The position numbers were made by a program, and so were the translations under genes. A stretch of 64,000 bases of DNA from Perlabentimonas gracilis (GTDB lineage Bacteria > Bacteroidota > Bacteroidia > Bacteroidales > Tenuifilaceae): positions 1 through 64,000 of the forward strand of contig NZ_JAANIG010000011.1 in the NCBI RefSeq assembly GCF_011174675.1, in the 5' to 3' direction. The notes below the pieces were generated by a model, which saw nothing but the letters and a program-made list of their open reading frames with translations, had not been told where the DNA came from and searched no databases. Below, piece by piece: positions 7,225 to 14,183 of this stretch (its first letter is position 1; each line of letters opens with the position of its first letter).

Positions 7225-9093
7225 CTATCTGTAAATCATTTCCGCCATCTCAACCATCTTTATAAAATCGTTCTTGTAACCAAATTCGTCGTTACCCTTT
7301 GCTTCTTTTGCACGAGCCAATGCGTTGGCAAATGAACTGGTTCCCTTGAATTCCGATTCGCGGAGTAGCATCCCAAACTCAGCAACCGATGAGGCAAATT
7401 GCAGGTTGCTGGTCGATTTTGTTTTGCCCTCTTTAAGCACTTGTGAAATTAGTTGACTGTTACTCTCTCCGGGTTTCTTATATCGTAGCTTTACGGTAAG
7501 CAGATCATTGCTGCTTGTGAGGGTTTGCTTTGTGTATTTTAGTGGGTCGATGCTTGTGTTGCTATCGCTGCCACCCGCTGGAACAATTTCGTACAAGGCG
7601 GTAACGGTATGCCCGCAGCCAATATCGCCAGCATCTTTTTTGTCGTCGTTAAAGTCCTCGCTGTTAAGCATCCGTTTCTCGTACCCAATTAGGCGGTACT
7701 CCTTCACCTTGGCGGGGTTAAACTCAACCTGAATTTTCACATCGTTGGCAATGGTATAAAGCGTGCCCCAAAGCTCGGTGCCAAATACCTTTTTGGCCTC
7801 CATAATATTATCGATATAGGCATAGTTGCCATTACCTGCCATCGATAGTTCCTTCATTCTACCGTCCTTGTAGTTGCCCATGCCAAAACCTAAGATGGTG
7901 AGGTAAACGCCGCTCTCGCGTTTTTGCTCAATTAGTTTTTTTAGCTCCGAGGTGCTGCTTACGCCTACATTAAAATCGCCATCGGTTCCAATAATAACCC
8001 GATTATTGCCTCCGTGGATATAGTTTTGCTGCGCAATTTTGTAGGCTAGCTTAATACCCGCTCCACCAGCTGTTGAACCGCCTGCCTGAAGCATATCGAT
8101 TGCACTAGTGATTTTTGCCTTTTCTGCTCCGGGTGTCGACTCCAAAACCAAACCTGCTGCACCTGCATACACCACAATGGCAACTCTATCCTGAGGGCGA
8201 AGTTGGTCAACCAAATACTTAAATGCTTGCTTTAGTAGGGGCAACCTATTGGCAGGATTCATTGAACCCGATACATCTATTAGGAAGACCAGGTTGTTAG
8301 GTGGTATTTGCTCTTCGTTCACATTCTCGCCCTTTAGGCCTATAAGAACTAGCTGGTTTTGCTCGTTCCAAGGGCATTTGTCGGTCTCCAGCGTAACCGA
8401 AAACGGATGACCATCTGTGGGCTGAGGATAGTTGTAGTCAAAGTAGTTAATTAGTTCCTCAATGCGAACTGCATCGCTATAGGGCTTTTGGCTTTGGGTT
8501 AAAAATCTGCGTACGTTGGCGTACGATGCTTTATCCACGTCAATCGAAAAGGTTGATAGCGGGTTGGCAAGTGCATCCTTAAAAATATTCTCGCTTATGG
8601 GCGAGTACTCCTCAGTATTATAATCAATTGGGATGTAGTCATGGGTTTGCATAGTGTAATTTGCAGTTGGCATACCAATGGCCATAGTGTAATGTTCGCG
8701 CATTTTGGTAGGAGTAACTTCTGCATCAATTGAGTAAATCTCTTCTTCAATCACCACCTCATCCTTTTTTAATACTGATTTTGATAGGTTCAATTCCAAC
8801 TTGGTTTCCTTACCCCTATGGATGTAGACGGTTATCTTGTGGTCTTGATAGCCTTTTGCCTTAACCTCAACGCTGTAGGTGCCTGCTTTTAGGGATATTT
8901 GGAATTGCCCATTGGCCTTACTTGCTGTTTCGGCAACAAAATTGTTTTGCTGGTAAACCGAGATTTTGGCTTTGCCAATGGGTGTTTTGTCATTGTAATT
9001 GGTTACAATTCCAACGAGTGTCCCCATATCGGGACTAACAGTAGTGAAGGAGCTTAGAATGACTATCCAAGCAATTGTAATTAGTTTTTTCAT
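7225..9093 (-). CDS. Secreted vWA protein with carboxypeptidase-regulatory-like domain (YfbK type)
   Basis: The 622-residue protein begins with a signal peptide (MKKLITIAWIVILSSFTTVS). Next comes a carboxypeptidase-regulatory-like beta-sandwich at about 25-105, which contains GTYSVEVKAKGY. A von Willebrand N-terminal domain follows (about 170-250: NPLSTFSIDVDKASYANVRR), then a vWA domain at about 260-440 with a complete MIDAS motif, DVSGSMNP near 271. The C-terminal part (FKGTSSFANAL..., DFIKMVEMAEMIYR) is the DUF3520-like tail. The frame extends eight codons upstream, but the lysine-rich signal peptide sets the start at 9093. It is divergent from the ECF sigma gene. Such proteins bind metal and ligands at the cell surface; the ligand is unknown. 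Confidence 0.9.
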   Translation of the reverse strand: MKKLITIAWIVILSSFTTVSPDMGTLVGIVTNYNDKTPIGKAKISVYQQNNFVAETASKANGQFQISLKAGTYSVEVKAKGYQDHKITVYIHRGKETKLELNLSKSVLKKDEVVIEEEIYSIDAEVTPTKMREHYTMAIGMPTANYTMQTHDYIPIDYNTEEYSPISENIFKDALANPLSTFSIDVDKASYANVRRFLTQSQKPYSDAVRIEELINYFDYNYPQPTDGHPFSVTLETDKCPWNEQNQLVLIGLKGENVNEEQIPPNNLVFLIDVSGSMNPANRLPLLKQAFKYLVDQLRPQDRVAIVVYAGAAGLVLESTPGAEKAKITSAIDMLQAGGSTAGGAGIKLAYKIAQQNYIHGGNNRVIIGTDGDFNVGVSSTSELKKLIEQKRESGVYLTILGFGMGNYKDGRMKELSMAGNGNYAYIDNIMEAKKVFGTELWGTLYTIANDVKIQVEFNPAKVKEYRLIGYEKRMLNSEDFNDDKKDAGDIGCGHTVTALYEIVPAGGSDSNTSIDPLKYTKQTLTSSNDLLTVKLRYKKPGESNSQLISQVLKEGKTKSTSNLQFASSVAEFGMLLRESEFKGTSSFANALARAKEAKGNDEFGYKNDFIKMVEMAEMIYR

Positions 9094-9184
9094 AGCGCAA
9101 AGTTTTAAGTTTAACATTCACATCTTTACATTACAGATGCTGCACTAAGCGATTTTCCATAAAGCTGAGTACAAAATTTTTTTT

Positions 9185-9192
9185 TACATTTG
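9185..9192 (+). promoter_or_regulatory. Bacteroidota -7 promoter element (TACATTTG)
   Basis: TACATTTG matches TAnnTTTG and precedes the TTG start of the ECF sigma gene by 20 bases. A T-run (9177-9185) lies directly upstream. This promoter would drive the sigma/anti-sigma pair. Confidence 0.5.
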
Positions 9193-9212
9193 AAGGATCT
9201 AATTTTACCGCT

Positions 9213-9794
9213 TTGATTTTTAGCCCAAAACCTGAGAACCTAACCGATCTGGATCTAGTTGCCCGCTATCAGAAGAATGGCGATAAGCAGCTGGTTGGTT
9301 TGCTTTACAAGAGGTACACCGGGTTTGTATTTGCAGTTTGCCTGAAATACTTGCGCTCGCGATCCGAGAGCGAGGATGCTGTTATGCAGATTTTTGAAAA
9401 GCTTTTCGATGACTTGAAAAAGCATAGTGTTCAAAATTTCAAATCGTGGCTGTATACAGTGGCCAAAAATCATTGCTTCCACATCATCCGAAGTAAGAAG
9501 AAGGAGCACCTGGTTGGGGATATGGTGAAAAATAATCATCCTCAGCATATGGAAATATCAAACAATATGTATCATGATAATGAAGATTTGCTTGAGCAGC
9601 AGCTTGGCCATTTGGAACAAGCATTGCCCAAGCTATCGGAAGAGCAACGGATATGTGTTGAACTTTTCTATCTAAAGCAGAAGAGCTACAATGAGGTGGC
9701 TAGCATCACGGGCTATACATTGGGGCAGGTAAAGAGTTATATTCAGAATGGTAAACGAAATTTAAAGATAAGCCTAACGGGCAATGAGCAGTAA
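9213..9794 (+). CDS. ECF-type RNA polymerase sigma factor
   Basis: The 193-residue protein has a sigma-70 region 2 (about 25-95: LLYKRYTGFVFAVCLKYLRSRSESEDAV, FKSWLYTVAKNHC) and a region 4 helix-turn-helix (about 125-180: LPKLSEEQRICVELFYL, YNEVASITGYTLGQVKSY). It would direct RNA polymerase to a specific regulon. The start is TTG at 9213; no in-frame ATG lies upstream, and a -7 element precedes it. The stop overlaps the start of the zinc-finger/TonB gene by 11 bases, indicating translational coupling with its presumed regulator. The divergent vWA gene is a candidate target. Confidence 0.9.
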   Translation: MIFSPKPENLTDLDLVARYQKNGDKQLVGLLYKRYTGFVFAVCLKYLRSRSESEDAVMQIFEKLFDDLKKHSVQNFKSWLYTVAKNHCFHIIRSKKKEHLVGDMVKNNHPQHMEISNNMYHDNEDLLEQQLGHLEQALPKLSEEQRICVELFYLKQKSYNEVASITGYTLGQVKSYIQNGKRNLKISLTGNEQ

Positions 9795-10932
9795 AATCGA
9801 CATAAAGTACAATGGGCAGGGGTGCGTATCACAGAATACTTTGGTGCAGTACCTAAAGGGCGAGCTAGGCGGTTTAGAGATGAACTCCGTTGAGCGCCAC
9901 TTGTCGGGTTGCCCTATGTGCGCCGATGAGCTGGAGGGGCTAAGCCTGCTCGATGACCCCAAGGAAATAATAACCATTTCAGCATCCATTAATAGTAAAG
10001 TTGATGGTAGTGTTGCTAAGGGTGGTCGGATTGTTCGTTTGCTTTCACCTTTATCAGCCGTCGCTTCAGTGGTTTTGCTAGTAGGAATATCAACTCTGAT
10101 TTATTATACGTCAACGCTTAAGCCCGAACCGAATATTGTTTCGGAAAGTATAGGCGAGCCAATGCCCATATTGGAGGAGGTGATCCCAATTCCTCCAGCA
10201 CCTCCTGTTCATGCAGAAAAAAAAGATGCAGAGGAAGTACAGCCCGTCAAGCATAAAGTCGAGGAAGAATCTTTGCCCATTACCAGGCAAGAAAGAGCGG
10301 AGGTAGGCGAAGCTTCGACCAAAGTTGTAGCCAAAAGTACTCAAGAGCCTAGGTCGGAGACTGGTGCCGTAAGAACAGTTCGTCCAGCAGCAAAGCGATC
10401 AACAGTTAGTAGTCAACCTAGAAGCAATGCTTATCATCAACCAATAGCAGCCAATGCTTATGCCCCTAAAGCGAGGTTGAAGGAGAAGAGCTTGTATTCC
10501 GATTTGGAAATTGAAGCAGATGCGGTTCTATACGATGTGGAAAATTACCAGCCCATTATTGTTGATGCTGCTAGCTATCTGGCCGATGATGAGGAACCAG
10601 AACTTGAAGAGGGGGCTGTATTTGTTGTTGTGGAGGAAATGCCTCGGTTTAATGGAGGAGATATAAACAACTTTAGGGATTACATCAATAAGAATTTGAG
10701 GTACCCTGAGTATGCTGCTGAAAGTAGTATTCAGGGTAGGGTTATCCTTTCGTTTGTTGTGGAGCCCACAGGAAAAGTGTCAGATGTTAAGGTGCTTAGA
10801 GGGGTTAATCCTTACCTAGATAAAGAGGCCGTCAGGGTCATCGAATCGAGTCCGTTATGGGAGCCAGGGAGGCAAAGAGGAACCCCGGTTAGGGTTTCGT
10901 TCATTATTCCGGTGATTTTTATACTGCGTTAA
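9784..10932 (+). CDS. Zinc-finger anti-sigma factor fused to a TonB C-terminal domain
   Basis: Three parts are visible in 382 residues. Residues 14-46 form a ZAS-type anti-sigma zinc finger (C14, then H39-xxx-C43-xx-C46). A membrane helix follows at about 87-110. The periplasmic part has a proline/charge-rich linker (PIPPAPP near 136) and a TonB C-terminal domain at about 285-382 (MPRFNGGDINNFRDYI, LRYPEYAAESSIQGRV, then SPLWEPGRQRGTPVRV). In known systems the finger sequesters an ECF sigma factor and the TonB domain touches outer-membrane receptors; one chain here carries both. It overlaps the sigma gene by 11 bases, and a terminator follows. Sensing by the TonB-like domain is inference. Confidence 0.88.
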   Translation: MSSKIDIKYNGQGCVSQNTLVQYLKGELGGLEMNSVERHLSGCPMCADELEGLSLLDDPKEIITISASINSKVDGSVAKGGRIVRLLSPLSAVASVVLLVGISTLIYYTSTLKPEPNIVSESIGEPMPILEEVIPIPPAPPVHAEKKDAEEVQPVKHKVEEESLPITRQERAEVGEASTKVVAKSTQEPRSETGAVRTVRPAAKRSTVSSQPRSNAYHQPIAANAYAPKARLKEKSLYSDLEIEADAVLYDVENYQPIIVDAASYLADDEEPELEEGAVFVVVEEMPRFNGGDINNFRDYINKNLRYPEYAAESSIQGRVILSFVVEPTGKVSDVKVLRGVNPYLDKEAVRVIESSPLWEPGRQRGTPVRVSFIIPVIFILR

Positions 10933-11004
10933 GGAAAGGGGTTTTCTAAATGGTTTTGTTAAGCGTCTAATTTCCCTTCCATATTTAATAGGAATACTTA
11001 TTAA

Positions 11005-11039
11005 AAAGAGGGTGTCCAAACTTTTTGGTCACCCTCTTT
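11005..11039. terminator. Bidirectional intrinsic terminator
   Basis: AAAGAGGGTG at 11005-11014 pairs with CACCCTCTTT at 11030-11039, with CCAAA/TTTGG extending the stem inside. A-rich and T-rich flanks allow termination on both strands. It separates the anti-sigma/TonB gene from the convergent secreted-protein gene. Confidence 0.8.
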
Positions 11040-11065
11040 CTTTAATTTGTTCTTATCTCAGATAT

Positions 11066-11605
11066 TTATTCCGGTGGCTCAAAACCATAAACAATACCCT
11101 TAACCAAATGAGTGGGAGTTTCTCCATAACCTCCCTTTGACTCACGATGGGTAATGTACACCACAATACCCCCCATATTCACAGCTCGTTTCTTAAGCCT
11201 AATATCAGCGCTACGCTGAGCAGCTCTAGCATTCCGACTTTGTGGCGACGATTTGCCATCTGCCTCACCAAGGGCAAAAAGGCCCTCTACATCTTCTAGG
11301 TTGTCGGTTAAAATCACGGTTTTCCAGTCGCCTTCATCCACCATCATCACCGCAAGATCGTTAAAACTTTCCACCCTACCATTACGGTAGATAATTCGGT
11401 GAACCTGCTTACGGTCGATATCCTTAATCTCGCTCTCGCCAAGGGACATATATGTAATGCTAGTTGCGGTAACCCCCTGGACATTCACGGCAACCTTTCG
11501 TCCGCTTATCAACATAATAGTGTCAGCAGGAACAACATCCTTAGCATATGCAGCAAATGTTGTTGAAGTGAAAACTATTAGTAACGCTAGGATAAACTGT
11601 CTCAT
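11066..11605 (-). CDS. Secreted protein of unknown function
   Basis: The 179-residue protein has a signal peptide (MRQFILALLIVFTSTTFAAYA). It then shows a small beta-rich domain at about 28-90 (DTIMLISGRKVAVNVQGVT, ITYMSLGESEIKDIDRKQV, HRIIYRNGRVESF). This DTI-xx-G-(x)n-IDRKQVHRIIYxNGxxE pattern recurs in Bacteroidota exported proteins, to my recollection, without assigned function. The C-terminal half is basic (SRNARAAQRSADIRLKKRA) and ends in a hydrophobic/glycine stretch. It is a single gene between a terminator and a gene-free region; function is not recognised. Confidence 0.7.
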   Translation of the reverse strand: MRQFILALLIVFTSTTFAAYAKDVVPADTIMLISGRKVAVNVQGVTATSITYMSLGESEIKDIDRKQVHRIIYRNGRVESFNDLAVMMVDEGDWKTVILTDNLEDVEGLFALGEADGKSSPQSRNARAAQRSADIRLKKRAVNMGGIVVYITHRESKGGYGETPTHLVKGIVYGFEPPE

Positions 11606-11930
11606 ATTTATATAGAATTGGTTTGCGATAATGAAATCTTTTAGCCTTGGTCAGAAATGGATACAAACCCAATGCCAAAACCATTGTCAAAACCATAGGT
11701 TGAGCAATATCAATTTCAACTGCAAATATACAAAAATACTTGGGCTATTAATAGTTAATGAATGTGAAAGAGTGATGTTGTCCAATATTTTAGGTTGTGG
11801 TTTTTGTGCTGACTTCCGCTTAAACCCTGCCCTTATTTGTATCTAAAACGACTCGATTGCAGCTAAAGCTTTTGTCCAAATCAATCATTAGTTTATTTTT
11901 GTGAGGTCATATTTATATGTTCACAGGTCA
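11606..11930. other. Gene-free divergent intergenic region
   Basis: The 325 bases between the two divergent genes hold no convincing gene. A 71-codon frame at 11631-11846 has no domain, no promoter and odd composition. A CCAAAACCATTGTCAAAACC segment near 11676 contains a short imperfect direct repeat. A -7 element for the acyltransferase is at 11894-11901. Confidence 0.6.
11894..11901 (+). promoter_or_regulatory. Bacteroidota -7 promoter element (TATTTTTG)
   Basis: TATTTTTG matches TAnnTTTG. Its last base is the first base of the GTG that would begin the longest reading frame, so translation must begin downstream at the ATG at 11931. Confidence 0.55.
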
Positions 11931-12701
11931 ATGAAAAGATTTATCACCCTATACATTGTAATGCCAATTGTTTGGTTGCTAGTGGCCATATCATGCTTAA
12001 TTTTTTTTATTGGCGATGTTGTTGTATGGCTTCTCACCTTTTGGTGGGATAGGCGCTTGTGGATACTTCAGCGTTACTCAATTGTATGGGCGCTATCATA
12101 TATCTGGATAAATCCGTTTTGGCGTATCGACTTTTCGGGCAAAGACAATGTTAGTCGTGGACAGCCATATATTATAGTTGCTAATCACCAGAGTTCCTTT
12201 GATATTGTGCTTTTGTATCGGTTGTGGATGCATTTTAAGTGGGTGGCCAAGCGTGAACTTTTCCGAATGCCATTCATTGGATGGAACTTATGGCTCAATA
12301 GGCATATAGTAATTGATAGGGCAAGCCTACGGGGGGCCAAAAAGATGCTGCTCGAAGCACAACGTCACCTTAATAAAGGGACTTCGGTGTTAATTTTTCC
12401 CGAGGGAACACGAAGTGTTGATGGAGCAATTAAGCGATTTAAAGATGGTGCTTTTATGCTCGCCAAAAAAGCCAATATTCCCATACTGCCTGTAGTAATA
12501 AATGGGAGCAAGGAGGTATTTCCTAAAAACGGTTACGTAGTAAAGGGCGCTCAAAAATTTACTATGCGCATACTGCCTCCAATACATCCTGATACTTTTG
12601 CAGATAAAAGTGTAGACGACCTAGAGGCCGAGGTACATAAGCTAATGGTTGAAGTGCACAAGGAGGTTGCGCCCGAGTATTACAAAGAGGTTAACGTATA
12701 G
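11931..12701 (+). CDS. 1-acyl-sn-glycerol-3-phosphate acyltransferase (PlsC family)
   Basis: The 256-residue membrane-associated protein has an N-terminal hydrophobic hairpin (about 5-35) and the acyltransferase signature blocks. These are NHQSSFDIVLLY near residue 78 (NHxxxxD, catalytic histidine) and FPEGTRSVDGAIKRFKDGA near 155 (glycerophosphate binding), with IPILPVVINGS after it. It would acylate lysophosphatidic acid to phosphatidic acid in phospholipid synthesis. The ATG at 11931 was chosen because the upstream GTG overlaps the -7 element. It is followed 67 bases later by purE, and may share its transcript. Confidence 0.9.
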   Translation: MKRFITLYIVMPIVWLLVAISCLIFFIGDVVVWLLTFWWDRRLWILQRYSIVWALSYIWINPFWRIDFSGKDNVSRGQPYIIVANHQSSFDIVLLYRLWMHFKWVAKRELFRMPFIGWNLWLNRHIVIDRASLRGAKKMLLEAQRHLNKGTSVLIFPEGTRSVDGAIKRFKDGAFMLAKKANIPILPVVINGSKEVFPKNGYVVKGAQKFTMRILPPIHPDTFADKSVDDLEAEVHKLMVEVHKEVAPEYYKEVNV

Positions 12702-12768
12702 TTTTCTCATTATACCTAACCCATTCAGAAAGAAAAGTATTATATTGTCAAAAATAAATTTTTAAACT

Positions 12769-13287
12769 ATGAATCCAAAGGTAAGTATCATTATGGGTAG
12801 CGCTTCGGATATGTCGGTGATGGAGGAGGCGTGCAAGATTTTAAATGACCTAAAGATCCCCTTCGAGATTAATGCCTTATCGGCGCATCGCACTCCCGAT
12901 CAGGTAGCCGAGATGGCTCGTAAGGCTCACGAGCGTGGGGTTAAGGTGTTTGTTGCTGGAGCCGGTGGAGCAGCCCATCTTCCAGGGGTAATTGCGGCAT
13001 TTACTCCACTTCCCGTGATTGGAGTACCCATTAAAGCATCCATTTCTATCGATGGTTGGGACTCTATTCTCTCAATACTGCAGATGCCAGCTGGAATACC
13101 CGTGGCCACAGTGGCCCTTAACGGGGCTCGTAATGCTGGTATTTTGGCTGCTCAAATTATTGGCACTGGCGAAAAGGAGGTTTTTGATAGGGTAGTTACC
13201 TTTAAGGCTGAGCTGGCACAAAAGGTTGTTTCGGCAAATGCCGAGCTGGCAAAGGTGCAATTCGAATACAGAACTAACGGTAAATGA
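12769..13287 (+). CDS. purE: N5-carboxyaminoimidazole ribonucleotide mutase
   Basis: The 172-residue PurE moves the carboxyl group on N5-CAIR to give CAIR in purine synthesis. The N-terminal VSIIMGSASDMSVMEEA is the phosphate/substrate loop, SAHRTPD near 42 carries the catalytic histidine, and AGAGGAAHLPGV near 66 and GVPIKASISIDGWDS near 93 complete the active site of the octamer. Length is typical of bacterial class I PurE; no PurK lies in the window. Its stop overlaps the next start in ATGA fashion, so it is cotranscribed with the barrel genes downstream. Confidence 0.96.
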   Translation: MNPKVSIIMGSASDMSVMEEACKILNDLKIPFEINALSAHRTPDQVAEMARKAHERGVKVFVAGAGGAAHLPGVIAAFTPLPVIGVPIKASISIDGWDSILSILQMPAGIPVATVALNGARNAGILAAQIIGTGEKEVFDRVVTFKAELAQKVVSANAELAKVQFEYRTNGK

Positions 13288-14183
13288 TAAAGGAAAAGAT
13301 TACGCACAACAAACCAAGAAGTAGGGTTCCGGCCATACTAGCTATGGCCAGCCTAATTTTGATGGTGTCGCCATACTTGGCTTCGGCTGATCTTCCTGAG
13401 GAAAAGGCCGGGGCAAGGTCTGCAGGCCTAGGCTATAGCACTGCTGCAATTATCGATGGGTGGTCGCTATTTCACAATCAGGCTGGTGTGGCATACCTTG
13501 AAAACCCATGGGTTGGAGTACACCATGAAAATAGGTTCATCTCACCCGATCTTAACTTTAGCGCATTGGGAGCAATGCTTCCCGTTAGGGTTGGTACCCT
13601 TGGCTTGTCTATTAAAAGGTTAGGGTTTAGTCAGTTTAGCCAAACAAAACTTGGACTTGCCTATGGCATGAAGTTGGCCCCAACCCTGAGCGCTGGGGTA
13701 CAGCTGAATGCTCATCACATTTTTGTGGCGGGCGAGTATGGTAGCACTATGGTGCTTTCTGCCGAGGGAGGGCTTATTTATAGCCCTAACGATAATCTAA
13801 ATGTGGGTTTTCACGTTGTGAACCCAACTCGCAGTAAATTGCTCGACGATCAGCGAATTCCCACGCTTTTGAATCTTGGCCTCTCATACCAAATTGGCGA
13901 TATGGTTATGGTAACCTCAGGTGTTGAGAAAAATCTCGATGCTGATTTTTCATTTAAGGCGGGTGTTGAGTTTGAGCCCATAAATAGTTTGTACTTCCGG
14001 ATGGGGATGGCCTCAAATCCCTCTTTGCTAACCTTTGGAGTGGGATATCAGATCTCGTCAATACAAATTGATTTAGCCTTCTCCAGGCATGAAATATTAG
14101 GATACACTCCCCATTTTTCACTTTCGTATGTTTTTGGTGCTAAAGCTAGCCGATTACCGGAGACTGAAACACCCCAGCAATGA
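13284..14183 (+). CDS. PorV/FadL-like outer-membrane beta-barrel protein
   Basis: The 299-residue protein has an N-terminal signal region (hydrophobic at about 18-36, ending ASA). It continues with the motif RSAGLGYSTAAIIDGWSLFH-NQAG, typical of the PorV/PorQ/UPF0164 barrel family, in which an early A-x-S-G-x-G segment precedes N-P/N-Q-A-G. The rest is amphipathic strands ending in SLSYVFG. Members act as outer-membrane shuttles or transporters, some with type IX secretion. It overlaps purE upstream and the HhH-barrel gene downstream by four bases each, so these three are translationally coupled. A specific T9SS role is not shown by the sequence. Confidence 0.8.
   Translation: MIKEKITHNKPRSRVPAILAMASLILMVSPYLASADLPEEKAGARSAGLGYSTAAIIDGWSLFHNQAGVAYLENPWVGVHHENRFISPDLNFSALGAMLPVRVGTLGLSIKRLGFSQFSQTKLGLAYGMKLAPTLSAGVQLNAHHIFVAGEYGSTMVLSAEGGLIYSPNDNLNVGFHVVNPTRSKLLDDQRIPTLLNLGLSYQIGDMVMVTSGVEKNLDADFSFKAGVEFEPINSLYFRMGMASNPSLLTFGVGYQISSIQIDLAFSRHEILGYTPHFSLSYVFGAKASRLPETETPQQ

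Noticed and set aside
11631-11846. 71-codon frame upstream of the acyltransferase
   Set aside because: It has no recognisable domain, no promoter and cysteine/asparagine-rich random-looking composition.
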